Assembly: GCA_017429265.1 (NCBI GenBank) | Contig: JAFRPG010000030.1 | Location: 42,532 to 106,531, forward strand | DNA length: 64,000 nucleotides | Direction of reading: 5' to 3' | From: Clostridia bacterium | GTDB lineage: Bacteria > Bacillota > Clostridia > Christensenellales > Aristaeellaceae | In this document: one piece after another, positions 9,483 to 18,522 of the stretch | Position numbering within the stretch: position 1 is the stretch's first letter | Layout: every line of letters begins with the position of its first letter | Program-made: the position numbers and the translations under genes | Notes under the pieces: model-generated | The model's input: the letters and a program-made list of their open reading frames with translations, nothing else | Told to the model about the DNA's origin: nothing | The model's database searches: none

Positions 9483-10436
9483 TCACTTCTTGATCACGGC
9501 CGGTGTGCGCTCCGTGACCAGGTCCGATACGCCGATGGCCACGATGTCCGAGGCCCGGCGCGCCGATCCGTACTTGTTGTTCGCTCCGCCCGCGACGTTC
9601 AGCTGTACGCCCATAAAGGTCATGAAGCTGGTCTCGCCGCCGTCCAGGTTGAAGCCGACCGAGCAGCCCTTCTCCAGCAGGCGGTCCGTCATGAACTGCA
9701 GGTTGCAGCCCTTGCTGCGCTTGGTGCGCCCCTCGGCGACGATGGCCACGTAATGGCCGTTCTCCACCATGCCGATGGCGGTGCGCGGGTTGCGGTTGAG
9801 GCCCAGGTGCTTCAGCGCCTCCGTGTTCACCTCGCCGTCCCGGATCAGCCAGGGGCCGAAGCAGAGGCAGTTCCGCACGCCCATGTCGAGGTACTCCTGC
9901 GCGGTGTGCTCGTTGTGGTCGAAGACCTGCAGCGATCCGTCCGGCATGAAGGCCATGATGTCCAGGTTCGGAAAGGCGTTCACGCTCTGCTTGCCGCGGG
10001 TCTTCTTCCAGAGGATCTTCCCGTCGCGGATGATGATGCCTACCGCACTGCTCTTGCTGGGGTAGCGTCCCTGGGCATAGTCGTTGTTGATGGCGAAGAC
10101 CACCTTGTGCTTCTGCGCCACCAGGTAAGGCCAGGAGGAGGTGCTCAGGTGCTTCCCCTCCTTGGCGGTCGCCATGAACCAGTCCTCGCCGCCGCGGGTC
10201 CAAACGTCGGCCTCCCACCAGTACAGGGGCTTGGGATCGTCGGTGTAGCGCCGGACGATCTCCACCTTCAGCGTTTGGGAGACGTAGCGCCAGACGCCTT
10301 CCTCCTCACCCTCGTAGACGAACTCGCCTTCGTCGAGGAAGCCCTCCGCGTTGAGCGCCGGGAACTCGCCTTCCGCCGCCGCCCAGAGCGGCAGCAGCAG
10401 GATCAGCAGCCCCAGCGCGATCCATCTGATCCGCAT
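9483..10436 (-). CDS. Secreted phosphodiester glycosidase family protein (copy 2)
   Basis: A 317-residue paralog of the next gene downstream, with the same layout: signal peptide (MRIRWIALGLLILLLPLWAAA), a shared EGEFPALN-x-GFLDEGEFVY block just after cleavage, and the terminal LDGGETSFMTFMG motif. The Shine-Dalgarno GGAGG lies inside the last codons of purC, only 4 nt downstream of which this gene starts, so it is very likely cotranscribed with purC. The pair arose by tandem duplication followed by divergence. The substrate is unknown. Confidence 0.85.
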   Translation of the reverse strand: MRIRWIALGLLILLLPLWAAAEGEFPALNAEGFLDEGEFVYEGEEEGVWRYVSQTLKVEIVRRYTDDPKPLYWWEADVWTRGGEDWFMATAKEGKHLSTSSWPYLVAQKHKVVFAINNDYAQGRYPSKSSAVGIIIRDGKILWKKTRGKQSVNAFPNLDIMAFMPDGSLQVFDHNEHTAQEYLDMGVRNCLCFGPWLIRDGEVNTEALKHLGLNRNPRTAIGMVENGHYVAIVAEGRTKRSKGCNLQFMTDRLLEKGCSVGFNLDGGETSFMTFMGVQLNVAGGANNKYGSARRASDIVAIGVSDLVTERTPAVIKK

Positions 10437-10440
10437 CGTC

Positions 10441-11157
10441 TCAGTCCTCCATGCCGGTCATCCGGCGGAGCAGCTCCTGGTAGGCCTGCTCCGTATTGCC
10501 CAGGTCGCGGCGGAAGCGGTCCATGTCGAGGGGCTCGTGGGTCCGTGCATCCCAGAAGCGCGCCACGTCCGGGGAAATCTCGTCCGCAACCAGGATCTGG
10601 CCGTGAAAGCGTCCGAACTCCAGCTTGAAGTCGATCAGCTCGATCCCGATCTCCCGCATGGAGGCGCTGATGATCTCATTGATCCGCAGCGCCATCGCCG
10701 TGGCCTTTTCGATCCCTTCCGGGGTGCCGAGGCGCAGGGCCAGGATGTGGGTCATGTTGATCAGCGGGTGTTCCTCGCGGTCGTCGCGGAGGATGTATTC
10801 CACCACCGGCGGCTGCAGCGGACGGCCCTCGGTGATGCCGAGGCGCTCGGCCATGCTCCCCGCGGCGCGGTTGCGCACCTTGATGGCCACCGGCAGCATC
10901 TCGCAGCGGCGCACCAGGCTCTGCCGGCTGTCGATGGGCCCGAGATAATGGTTGGGGATATCATGCTCGCTCAGCATGCGAAAGAAGGTCTGGGAGATGG
11001 CGTTGTTTATCTCGCCCTTGCCCCAGATGCGCCCGCGCTTGAGGCCGTGGTAAGCCTTCGCGTCATCCTTGAAATACTCGATCGCGGTGTCCGGATCGTC
11101 GGTGGCGTAGATGCGCTTGCTCTTTCCTTCCCGGATCAGTTCTCCCGGCTGGACCAT
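10441..11157 (-). CDS. purC: SAICAR synthetase
   Basis: A 238-residue enzyme that condenses CAIR with aspartate in step 8 of purine synthesis. Recognisable parts are GELIREGKSKRIYAT at the N-terminus (ATP-binding loop), the AIKVRNRAAGS block, IELIDFKLEFGR and the DEISPD motif. I take the ATG at 11157, which has AAGGAGAG upstream; the upstream in-frame extension overlaps the promoter and leader. No other purine gene is adjacent; instead two secreted glycosidase-family genes follow. Expression probably passes a terminator-like hairpin in the leader. Confidence 0.95.
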   Translation of the reverse strand: MVQPGELIREGKSKRIYATDDPDTAIEYFKDDAKAYHGLKRGRIWGKGEINNAISQTFFRMLSEHDIPNHYLGPIDSRQSLVRRCEMLPVAIKVRNRAAGSMAERLGITEGRPLQPPVVEYILRDDREEHPLINMTHILALRLGTPEGIEKATAMALRINEIISASMREIGIELIDFKLEFGRFHGQILVADEISPDVARFWDARTHEPLDMDRFRRDLGNTEQAYQELLRRMTGMED

Positions 11158-11197
11158 GTCTTCTCTCCTTCTGCGCGTGTCCCGTCCGCAGTGCCGC

Positions 11198-11239
11198 AAA
11201 AACAGGCAAAGAGCGCCCGGTCGGACCGTTTGCGCTCTT
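11198..11239 (-). promoter_or_regulatory. Terminator-like hairpin at the 5' end of the purC leader
   Basis: AAGAGCGC pairs perfectly with GCGCTCTT, with an inner CGGT/ACCG stem, and is followed by TGCCTGTTTTT. It begins only about 12 nt after the predicted transcription start and ends about 40 nt before the purC ATG. There is no room 5' of it for an aptamer. Confidence 0.6.
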
Positions 11240-11257
11240 GAGATTTTTGCAGTGTTT

Positions 11258-11286
11258 ATTGTAGCAGATTTTCCGGAGGCTGACAA
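11258..11286 (-). promoter_or_regulatory. purC promoter
   Basis: TTGTCA, a 17-nt spacer and TACAAT on the leftward strand, giving a start near 11251. Confidence 0.75.
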
Positions 11287-11323
11287 GGGGCTTTTTGCGC
11301 TGTTTTCAGACGTTTCGGGCCGC

Positions 11324-11347
11324 AAAACGCCGCCCCGGAGGGCGGCG
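11324..11347 (-). terminator. Terminator downstream of the DIP1984-family gene
   Basis: Leftward, CGCCGCCC pairs with GGGCGGCG around a 4-nt loop, followed by TTTTGC. The roughly 190 nt between this hairpin and the gene to its right contain no reading frame or motif I can support. Confidence 0.65.
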
Positions 11348-11538
11348 CGGTATCCCCGTTCCCTCCCTCGCCGCCGGTCAGTGCAGGGTTGTACGGGATG
11401 CGGAATATGAATGCGTTTGTGCGGCAATGAGGTTGACAGTGCGATCAGACGGCCTCCTCCGCCACATGCGCGGCCGATGGTCTCGCTAACGGCCAAAGCG
11501 TCAGCACTCGCCCCGGCGGCTACCAGCGATCTTTTCGG

Positions 11539-11991
11539 TTACTTCAGATCGAACCGCCAGTTCGCGGCCTGGATCACCGTGTCCACACGGCGGAACTCCG
11601 CGCTGAGCCGGTCACACTCTTTGCGCAGAGCGCGCACGTCCACGGTGCTCAGGATGCGGATCTCCTTGGCCGAGTAGCGGTCGACGACCGCGCCGGCTTC
11701 GCCGCAGAACGACTGCAGGACATCCATCTCCTTCTTCAGGCTGTCGCGGCGGGATAGCAGGGCGGTGAGCGTCTCGCCCTCCACGCGCACGCGGCTGTTG
11801 GTGAGGTTGATGCGCGTGATCAGGTCGCACTCCTCCCCGATGCACTTTCTCAGTTCTTCCAGCAACTCCTGCGGGTCCTCCGCGGGCTCGGTACCCTCCT
11901 GCTTCTTCGCATTCTGGTTCAGGCGGTTTGCGATCTGCGCGATGCGGCGCGTCAGGTCCGCCCTCTGCTGGAGCGCTTCAGCCAGTTTCAT
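11539..11991 (-). CDS. DIP1984/septicolysin-like family protein
   Basis: A 150-residue, largely helical, charged protein. MKLAEALQQRADLTRRIAQIANRLNQNAKKQEG at the start, NLTNSRVRVEGETLTALLSRRD in the middle and the end QAANWRFDLK match the small DIP1984 family, sometimes called septicolysin-like. Its function is not known; the predicted structure is a coiled helical bundle. It lies 29 nt downstream of fhs on the same strand and probably shares its transcript, ending at the GC-rich terminator. Confidence 0.8.
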   Translation of the reverse strand: MKLAEALQQRADLTRRIAQIANRLNQNAKKQEGTEPAEDPQELLEELRKCIGEECDLITRINLTNSRVRVEGETLTALLSRRDSLKKEMDVLQSFCGEAGAVVDRYSAKEIRILSTVDVRALRKECDRLSAEFRRVDTVIQAANWRFDLK

Positions 11992-12020
11992 ATGCGATGC
12001 CTCCTGTCCCGGGCCGTCTC

Positions 12021-13688
12021 TCAGAACAGGCCCGTGATGCGTCCGTCCTCCGCCACGTCGATCTGCAGCGCCGCGGGCGCCTTCGGCAGGCCGGGCATGG
12101 CGATGATGTCGCCCGCGAAGGCCACGATGAAGCCTGCGCCGGCGCTGAGCCGCACCTGGCGGATCGTCAGGCCGAAGCCGGCGGGCGCGCCGAGCGCCTT
12201 GGGATCGTCGGAGAAGGAATACTGCGTCTTCGCGATGCAGACCGGCGCCTTGGCCCAGCCCTCCTGCTCGAAGGCGGCAAGCTCCTTCAGCACAGCCGCG
12301 GGGAAGGTCACGCTGTCGGCGTGATAGACCCTGCGCGCGATCGCCTCGATCTTGTCCTTCAGCGTCGCGTCGTCGGGATAGCAGAAGGAAGGCTCGCGCC
12401 CGTGCTCACGGTCGACGGTCTCGCAGACCAGGGCCGCCAGCTCCTTCGCGCCCTCGCCGCCCTTCGCCCAGCCGTCGCAGAACTCGCAGGGCACCTTCAG
12501 GGCCTCGCAGGTCTCGCGCACGAGGGCGATCTCCGCCTCGGTGTCGCTCGTGAAGTGGTTGATGGCCACCACGACGGGCAGGTTGTACACGCCGCGGAGG
12601 TTCTCCACGTGCTGGGTCAGGTTCGGCAGGCCCCTGCGCAAGGCCTCGAGGTTCTCGGTGCCGAGGCCGTCCTTCGGGCAGCCGCCGTGATGCTTCAGGG
12701 CGCGCACGGTCGCCACGAGGACGACGGCATCGGGCCACAGGCCGCTCTGGCGGCACTTGATGTCGAGGAATTTCTCCGCGCCCAGGTCGGCGCCGAAGCC
12801 GGCCTCGGTCACGACATAGTCCGCCAGCCGCATCGCCGTGCGCGTCGCGAGCACGCTGTTGCAGCCGTGGGCGATGTTGGCGAAGGGGCCGCCGTGGATC
12901 AGGCAGGGCGTGCCGTCGATGGTCTGGACCAGGTTGGGCTGGAGCGCGTCGCGCAGCAGGGCCGTCATCGCGCCCTCGGCGTGGAGGTCGCCGGCGGTCA
13001 CCGGGCGGCCGTCGAAGGTGCGGGCCACCTGCAGGCGGGCCAGGCGGGCCTTCAGGTCGCTCAGGGAGGATGCCAGGCAGAAGACCGCCATGACCTCGCT
13101 CGCCGCGGTGATGTCAAAGCCGTCCTCGCGCGGCATGCCGTTGGCCTTGCCGCCCAGGCCGGAGACGATGGACCGCAGCTGGCGGTCGTTCACGTCCAGG
13201 CAGCGGCGCCAGGAGACCTTCCGGGGGTCGATGCCCAGGGCGTTCCCCTGCTGGATGTGGTTGTCCACCATGGCCGCAAGGAGGTTGTTCGCGCTGGTGA
13301 TGGCGTGCAGGTCGCCGGTGAAATGGAGGTTGATCGCCTCCATGGGCAGGACCTGTGCGCGGCCGCCGCCGGTGGCGCCGCCCTTCATGCCGAACACCGG
13401 GCCCAGCGACGGTTCGCGCAGGGCCAGCATGGCCTTCTTTCCGTTCTTGCGCATGCCGTCGGCCAGTGCCACCGAAACGGTGGTCTTGCCCTCGCCGGCG
13501 GGGGTCGGGTTGATGGCGGTGACCAGGACGAGCCTGGCCTTCTCCTCGCCGCTGAGCTTCAGCGGATCCACCTTGGCCACGATGCGGCCGTAGGGCGACA
13601 TGGCTTCCTCGGGGATCCCGGCTTCGCGGGCGATCTCGCTGATCGGACGGGGCGTACAGGACTGGGCGATCTCGATGTCGGTGGGCAT
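12021..13688 (-). CDS. fhs: Formate-tetrahydrofolate ligase
   Basis: A 555-residue enzyme that makes 10-formyl-tetrahydrofolate from formate, ATP and tetrahydrofolate, feeding purine synthesis and the one-carbon branch used by acetogens. Visible landmarks are the P-loop TPAGEGKTT near 65, [18 protein letters not shown], and [14 protein letters not shown]. Length is normal (about 556). The start has AAGGAGG upstream and a near-consensus promoter. It is followed by the DIP1984 gene. No other Wood-Ljungdahl genes are in the window. Confidence 0.96.
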   Translation of the reverse strand: MPTDIEIAQSCTPRPISEIAREAGIPEEAMSPYGRIVAKVDPLKLSGEEKARLVLVTAINPTPAGEGKTTVSVALADGMRKNGKKAMLALREPSLGPVFGMKGGATGGGRAQVLPMEAINLHFTGDLHAITSANNLLAAMVDNHIQQGNALGIDPRKVSWRRCLDVNDRQLRSIVSGLGGKANGMPREDGFDITAASEVMAVFCLASSLSDLKARLARLQVARTFDGRPVTAGDLHAEGAMTALLRDALQPNLVQTIDGTPCLIHGGPFANIAHGCNSVLATRTAMRLADYVVTEAGFGADLGAEKFLDIKCRQSGLWPDAVVLVATVRALKHHGGCPKDGLGTENLEALRRGLPNLTQHVENLRGVYNLPVVVAINHFTSDTEAEIALVRETCEALKVPCEFCDGWAKGGEGAKELAALVCETVDREHGREPSFCYPDDATLKDKIEAIARRVYHADSVTFPAAVLKELAAFEQEGWAKAPVCIAKTQYSFSDDPKALGAPAGFGLTIRQVRLSAGAGFIVAFAGDIIAMPGLPKAPAALQIDVAEDGRITGLF

Positions 13689-13742
13689 GGCAGGTCAGCC
13701 TCCTTGCTGCGGTTCGGCGGGTTTACCGGGTCAACACGGCGG

Positions 13743-13771
13743 ATTATAGCAGAAGCGTATGGGCTTTGCAA
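13743..13771 (-). promoter_or_regulatory. fhs promoter
   Basis: TTGCAA, a 17-nt spacer and TATAAT, leftward. It begins inside the last few bases before the end of the aldolase gene, so fhs can be transcribed independently of that gene. Confidence 0.78.
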
Positions 13772-13775
13772 GATG

Positions 13776-14801
13776 TCAGAGGGCACGAATTGCGCGGATC
13801 AGCGCATCCACCGCTTCGTCTGTTGTCGCCCAGGAGGTCGCGATCCGCAGGGCCTCGCGTCCGTCCGGCAGCGGCGCCCAGGGTTCGAGGGCAAATCCTT
13901 CCTCCAACCGGCTGCGCTGAGCAGAAGTCAGAATCGGGAAGAGCTGGTTGGTCTTCGTATCCTGCCACAGCGGGATGCCGCGCTCCAGCAGCGCCTCCCG
14001 GATGCGCAGGGCCTGTTCGGTCTCCTTCCGCCCGATCTCGAAGTAGAGGTCGTCCCGCATCAGGGCCTCGTACTGCACGCCCAGCAGGCGCCCCTTGGCG
14101 AGCATCGCGCCCTGGCGCTTGAGCATATAGCGGAAGCGCGGCTGCAGGCCCGGATGGCGCAGCACCAGCGCTTCGCCGAAGAGGGCGCCGTTCTTGGTCC
14201 CGCCGATCGTGAAGGCGTCGCAGTGCGCCGCGAGCGTCTCCGGCGTCAGATCGGTGTCCGGGGAGGCCAGGCCCGTGCCGAGGCGCGCGCCGTCCACGTA
14301 GAGGTACAGGCCTTCCTCCCGGCAGGCGTCGTACAGTTCCGCGAGCTCGGCCAGGGTGTAGACCGTGCCCACCTCTGTGGATATGGAGATGTAGACCATG
14401 CCGGGCCGCACGGTGTGCTCGAAATCCGCCTGGGCCTTCATCGCCTCGCGGACCTGCGCGCCCGTGATCTTCCCGTCCTTCGGCGGGAGCGGCAGGATCT
14501 TGTGGCCGGTGGCCTCCGGCGCGCCGGTCTCGTGGACGTTGATGTGGCCGCTGTCGGCGCAGAGCACGCCTTCATAAGGTCTGAGGGTCGCGGCGATGAC
14601 CAGGGTGTTGACCTGCGTGCCGCCGACCGCGAAGTGCACCGCGGCTTCCGGGACGGCGAAGCGCGCGCGGATCATCTCCGCCGCCGCCAGGCAGTGGGGG
14701 TCGAGGCCGTAGCCGACGGTCTGCTCCGCGTTGGTCCGCACCAGCGCCTCCAGCACCGCCGGATGGGCGCCCTCAAGATAGTCACAGGCAAATGAGATCA
14801 T
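13776..14801 (-). CDS. Threonine aldolase/beta-eliminating lyase family protein
   Basis: A 341-residue fold-type I PLP enzyme. YGLDPHCLAAAEMI, AVGGTQVNTLVI, the aspartate in YVDGARLG that contacts the PLP ring nitrogen, and the PLP-binding Lys in FTIGGTKNGALFGE match low-specificity L-threonine aldolases, which split threonine to glycine and acetaldehyde. Related beta-eliminating lyases cannot be excluded. The start at 14801 has GGAGG upstream; the longer frame would remove the divergent intergenic space. It is divergent from the rlmA-like gene. Confidence 0.85.
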   Translation of the reverse strand: MISFACDYLEGAHPAVLEALVRTNAEQTVGYGLDPHCLAAAEMIRARFAVPEAAVHFAVGGTQVNTLVIAATLRPYEGVLCADSGHINVHETGAPEATGHKILPLPPKDGKITGAQVREAMKAQADFEHTVRPGMVYISISTEVGTVYTLAELAELYDACREEGLYLYVDGARLGTGLASPDTDLTPETLAAHCDAFTIGGTKNGALFGEALVLRHPGLQPRFRYMLKRQGAMLAKGRLLGVQYEALMRDDLYFEIGRKETEQALRIREALLERGIPLWQDTKTNQLFPILTSAQRSRLEEGFALEPWAPLPDGREALRIATSWATTDEAVDALIRAIRAL

Positions 14802-14822
14802 ACTGTCCTCCGTTCTCCGCGC

Positions 14823-14851
14823 TTGCATTCAGGCGCGGGCTGTGATAGCAT
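14823..14851 (+). promoter_or_regulatory. Promoter of the rlmA-like gene
   Basis: TTGCAT, a 17-nt spacer and TAGCAT, with a predicted start near 14858 and AAGGGGG ahead of the GTG codon. Confidence 0.5.
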
Positions 14852-14882
14852 CAGGGTGAATCAACGATAAGGGGGCTTTGCT

Positions 14883-15707
14883 GTGGACGGAAGGGAACGG
14901 TTCTTTGCCGCCGCGGACGCGCTGGGCTGTCTGGTCTGCCCCAAATGCGGTCACCCTCTGGTCCGGGCCGGAGACAACCTGAGCTGCGGCAGCCATCTGT
15001 GGAACGTGAACCGCCGCGGCACGGTGAACGTCCTCTCGTTCCCGCACCGGGACGCCTATGACGCGGAGCTGTTTGCGGCCAGGCGGCAGGTCTTTCGTGC
15101 GGGATGCTACCTGCCTGTGCTGGAGGCGCTTGAGGATCTGCTGCCGGCCGGGCCCCAGCGGATCCTCGACGCCGGCTGCGGGGAGGGCTGGTATCTCAGC
15201 CGTCTGCTCGCGGACCGGCCGGAGTGTTCCGGCGCCGGCGCCGACCTCAGCCGGGACGCCATCCACGCCGCGGCCGCACAGCCCTGCACCGCTCTGTGGT
15301 GCGTGGCGGACCTGCGGCGCCTGCCCTTCGCGGACGGGAGCTTCACCTGCGTCCTTGACATCCTGACCCCCGCGAGCTACGGGGAATTCCGGCGTCTCCT
15401 CGCGCCCGGCGGCTGCCTGATCAAGGTCTGGCCGGCGGAAGAGTACCTGCGGGAGATCCGTGAGGCGCGCGGCCTGCCGCTCTACCGGGATGCCGGGGTC
15501 GGCGGCTGGCTCGGGCAGCATGCCCGGATCGACGCGCAGCGGCGGGTCACCGTGCGGGTGCCCGTCGGCCCGGCGCTCTGGGCTGCCTTCGTGACCATGA
15601 CGCCGCTGAACCAGGACCTCACCGCGGAGGAAAAGCGGCGTCTCATCCACATGCCACGGGAGCGGGTCACCGTCGACCTGAACCTGGCCCGCTGCCGTTT
15701 CGGCTGA
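14883..15707 (+). CDS. RlmA-like 23S rRNA (guanine-N1) methyltransferase
   Basis: A 274-residue SAM-dependent methyltransferase with a GTG start. The N-terminal zinc site (CLVCPKCG near 17, then C and H in LSCGSH) and the SAM motif ILDAGCGEGWY near 95 match the RlmA family, which methylates G745 or G748 in helix 35 of 23S rRNA; some members give tylosin resistance. VLDILTPASYGEFRRLLAPGG and the later IKVWPAEEYLREI are also typical. It is the only rightward gene between 1 and 21 kb. The exact target guanine cannot be read from sequence. Confidence 0.85.
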   Translation: MDGRERFFAAADALGCLVCPKCGHPLVRAGDNLSCGSHLWNVNRRGTVNVLSFPHRDAYDAELFAARRQVFRAGCYLPVLEALEDLLPAGPQRILDAGCGEGWYLSRLLADRPECSGAGADLSRDAIHAAAAQPCTALWCVADLRRLPFADGSFTCVLDILTPASYGEFRRLLAPGGCLIKVWPAEEYLREIREARGLPLYRDAGVGGWLGQHARIDAQRRVTVRVPVGPALWAAFVTMTPLNQDLTAEEKRRLIHMPRERVTVDLNLARCRFG

Positions 15708-15718
15708 CGGCTTCCGCC

Positions 15719-16588
15719 TCACTCTTCCGCAAAGGTCACGCTCTCCGCACAGGTTGCGCACCGGCAGGCGGAGCCCCAGCGCACCCGGATCGCGTGCAGG
15801 GCGGCGTCCGCCGTCCGCTCGTCCGGAAAGACGCCGTAGACGGCCGAGCCGCTGCCGGACATCTGCGCGCAGCAGGCGCCGCGGTCGCGGAGGGCTTCGA
15901 CGGCCTCCGCGATCTCCGGCCGCAGGATGCGGCTGACCGACTCCAGGTCGTTGCCCGGGCGCGGCGGGAGCATTAGCGGATCATCCGCCTCGATCGCCCG
16001 CAGCAGGGCGGTCTCGTCCGGCTCGGTGCGCTCGTTCGCCGCATGCCAGCGCCGGAAAACCTCGCCCGTGGACAGTCCGCCGCACGGCTGCACGATGATC
16101 AGCGGCCAGCGCGGCGTTTTTTCGTACACGCTCAGCCGCTCGCCCACGCCCTCGGCCCGGCACAGGCCGCCGCGCAGGCAGAAGGGGGCGTCCGCGCCCA
16201 GGCGCAGGCCGAGAGCTTCCAGCTCTTCCTGCCCGAGGCCCAGGCCCCACAGGCGGTTCAGGCCCGCGAGCACCGCCGCGCAGTCCGCGCTGCCGCCGCC
16301 GAGGCCCGCTTCCACCGGGATGCGCTTTTCGATCCGGATGCGCGCGCCTTCTTTTGTCCCGCAGTGCTCCCGCAGCAGCTGCGCCGCTTTCCGGGCGATG
16401 TTCCGCTCGTCCGACGGCACGGAGGGGTTCCCCGTGACCTCGAGGGTCACCGCGTCCGCGCGCTCGAGGCGGACCGTGTCACAGAGCGTCACGGGCTGCA
16501 TGAGCATGGACAGCAGGTGATAGCCGTCGGGGCGCCGGCCGCGGATGGCGAGCGTCCAGTTGATCTTTGCGTGGGCATACAGCAGCAT
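15719..16588 (-). CDS. ispE: 4-diphosphocytidyl-2-C-methyl-D-erythritol kinase
   Basis: A 289-residue GHMP kinase of the MEP isoprenoid pathway. It has AHAKINWTLAIRGRRPDGYHLL at the N-terminus (catalytic Lys and Asp region), the glycine-rich ATP loop VEAGLGGGSADCAAVL near 98, and SGSGSAVYGVF near the end. The ATG at 16588 is preceded by GGAGG. It lies tail to tail with the rlmA-like gene, 11 nt apart. No separate promoter is obvious in the 80 nt upstream, just after the previous gene's terminator. Confidence 0.94.
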   Translation of the reverse strand: MLLYAHAKINWTLAIRGRRPDGYHLLSMLMQPVTLCDTVRLERADAVTLEVTGNPSVPSDERNIARKAAQLLREHCGTKEGARIRIEKRIPVEAGLGGGSADCAAVLAGLNRLWGLGLGQEELEALGLRLGADAPFCLRGGLCRAEGVGERLSVYEKTPRWPLIIVQPCGGLSTGEVFRRWHAANERTEPDETALLRAIEADDPLMLPPRPGNDLESVSRILRPEIAEAVEALRDRGACCAQMSGSGSAVYGVFPDERTADAALHAIRVRWGSACRCATCAESVTFAEE

Positions 16589-16670
16589 GGGGCACCTCCG
16601 ATCACGGTGATGGCAGGGCAAACACTCTTCCCTTTCTCCCCGGATCGCCGGACTCCTCTTTTTGGGCCGC

Positions 16671-16705
16671 AAAAAACCGCCGACCCGGTCAGGATCGGCG
16701 GCGGT
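16671..16705 (-). terminator. Terminator of the peptidoglycan-binding protein gene
   Basis: Leftward, ACCGCCG pairs with CGGCGGT, followed by TTTTT. It lies about 20 nt beyond the stop codon. Confidence 0.7.
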
Positions 16706-16723
16706 ATGGGGATCCGGGGTGTT

Positions 16724-18418
16724 TCACAGGTCCGTCGGACTCGCGGGCGGATCGGTCGGATCGACCGGCGGGTCGGTCGGATCGACCGGCGGATCGGTCG
16801 GATCGACCGGCGGATCGGTCGGGTCGACCGGCGGATCGGTCGGGTCCACCGGCGGGTCGGTCGGGTCGGCCGGCGGGTCGGTCGGGTCGACCGGCGGATC
16901 GGTCGGATCGACCGGCGGGTCGGTCGGATCGACCGGCGTATCGGTCGGGTCAACCGGCGGGTCGGTCGGATCCACCGGCGGATCGGTCGGATCCACCGGC
17001 GGATCGGTCGGATCCACCGGCGGATCGGTCGGGTCAACCGGCGGGTCGGTCGGATCCACCGGCGGATGCGTGACCGGAGGCAGCGCTCCGTACAGGTTCA
17101 TCAGCAGCCAGCGGGAGGCCTTCTCGCCGGGCACCTCGCCCGGGGCCAGCTGCATGCCGACGAGCTGTTGGTAGACAGCCACCGCCGCGATCGTGTTCTT
17201 GCCGTAGACGCCGTCGATCTTCCCGGGGCTGATGCCCAGGGCGAGCAGGGCCTGCTGCATCAGGCGAACGCGCACGCCACGGTCGTCCTTCTTCAGGTCG
17301 ACATAGGGGTCATAGTAAGGCGCGTTGGCCGAATACAGCCTCCGCTGTCCCTTCTCGGTCAGGTAGCTGTGCTCCTTGAAGCCGATGGAATTCTGGAAAA
17401 GGCAGACCGCCGTGGCCGTGTCCTCGCCGTAGACGCCGTCCACCTTGCCCACCGGATAGCCGAGATCGCGCAGGCGCTGCTGCATCTTGCGGACGCGGCT
17501 GCCCCTGTCCCACTTGCGGATCGTCTTATCCTCGGTGACGGTGGGCGCGGGCTTCGGAGAGGGCGTCGCCGTGTACACGGGGACGGGCGGCGGCGTCACC
17601 TGCACCGGCGGGGTCGGTGTCAGGGGCAGCACCGCGGTCGGGGTCGCGAGGTTCGCTTTGCGCAGTTCCGCGGCCTCCGCCTTCTCCAGACGCCAGCCGG
17701 TCTCGTCGGAGCCGGTATAGCGGAAGAGCTTGCCGCGCGCCCAGACCGCGGCCGCGGTCTGATCCGAGATCGCGGGGAAATCGGTCAGCGTGCGCTCCTC
17801 CAGGTCATACACCTGCACGCTGTGATCCGCCTTGACCAGCGTCACCGCGTCGCGGCCGGCGAAGATCGCGATGGGCCGGGCCACGGCCGTCTCCGCCGAG
17901 AGCATCGGGGTCAGGCCGTCGGCACTCTCGGGCAGGGAGCAGGAGAGCAGCAGGCAGGAGCCGCCGGTCTCCTCCAGGACGATGAAGCCCTTCCCGGCGT
18001 TGCGGCAGACAGCCACCGCGCCGACCATCAGGGGCTGCTTCGTCCCGTCCGGGAAACTCAGCGCGACGGCGGACGTCTCGTCCAGCGTCAGGCGGACATC
18101 CTTCGCGGCGTACTCCGCCAGCATCTCCGGCGTCGGCTCCGCGCTCACCAGGGCGGAACCGCTCCCGTCCGTGCGCACCGCGTAGAGCCGACCGCTCTCC
18201 GTCAGGCAGTAGAAGTTCTCCCCGTCCGCGCTCAGGATGCGCGCGATGGCCGCGGGCAGCTGTTTGAGCCCGCGCGCCCCGTCCTCCAGGAACAGAAAGT
18301 TCTGCTCCCCCAGCCAGGCGACCTCGTCGCCGCGCGCGAGCACGGGGTCCGCCGCGGCGGTCCCCGCCAGCAGGCAGAGCAGCAGGAGCACCGTCAGTCC
18401 GATCGTTCCGATTCGCAT
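16724..18418 (-). CDS. Secreted peptidoglycan-binding protein with PPVDPTD repeat tail
   Basis: A 564-residue secreted protein. Parts in order: signal peptide (MRIGTIGLTVLLLLCLLAG); an unrecognised region of about 230 residues with short beta-like repeats; a Pro/Thr linker; two PG_binding_1 domains at about 299-346 (KVDGVYGEDTATAV) and 374-420 (KIDGVYGKNTIAAV); and a tail of some 15 heptads PPVDPTD. Peptidoglycan-binding domains suggest attachment to the cell wall, with the tail as a rigid spacer. No sortase motif or catalytic domain is seen. The start at 18418 has GGGAGG 8 nt upstream. Confidence 0.85.
   Translation of the reverse strand: MRIGTIGLTVLLLLCLLAGTAAADPVLARGDEVAWLGEQNFLFLEDGARGLKQLPAAIARILSADGENFYCLTESGRLYAVRTDGSGSALVSAEPTPEMLAEYAAKDVRLTLDETSAVALSFPDGTKQPLMVGAVAVCRNAGKGFIVLEETGGSCLLLSCSLPESADGLTPMLSAETAVARPIAIFAGRDAVTLVKADHSVQVYDLEERTLTDFPAISDQTAAAVWARGKLFRYTGSDETGWRLEKAEAAELRKANLATPTAVLPLTPTPPVQVTPPPVPVYTATPSPKPAPTVTEDKTIRKWDRGSRVRKMQQRLRDLGYPVGKVDGVYGEDTATAVCLFQNSIGFKEHSYLTEKGQRRLYSANAPYYDPYVDLKKDDRGVRVRLMQQALLALGISPGKIDGVYGKNTIAAVAVYQQLVGMQLAPGEVPGEKASRWLLMNLYGALPPVTHPPVDPTDPPVDPTDPPVDPTDPPVDPTDPPVDPTDPPVDPTDTPVDPTDPPVDPTDPPVDPTDPPADPTDPPVDPTDPPVDPTDPPVDPTDPPVDPTDPPVDPTDPPASPTDL
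16743..17066 (-). repeat. 21-bp tandem coding repeat (about 15 copies)
   Basis: Fifteen consecutive 21-bp units built on GGATCGGTCGGATCGACCGGC encode the heptad PPVDPTD. Units differ by single substitutions (GGATCG/GGGTCG/GGATCC/GGGTCA and one Thr and one Ala variant), so the array has been homogenised but not perfectly. Confidence 0.95.
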
Positions 18419-18522
18419 ACCGATACCTCCCAGCATCGCAGGCAGAAGGCCTGTCAACCATACAGACGAATCAGACAGGCGTTTTCTTTCCCGCGGCGCA
18501 AACTTTTTTTGCGGCGGAAAGG

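Noticed and set aside
7010..9493. An 827-codon rightward frame over tig and the first glycosidase gene
   Set aside because: Shadow frame antisense to two well-supported genes; no translation signals.
16743..17066. CRISPR-like array
   Set aside because: The 21-bp units are directly adjacent without spacers and encode PPVDPTD heptads in frame.
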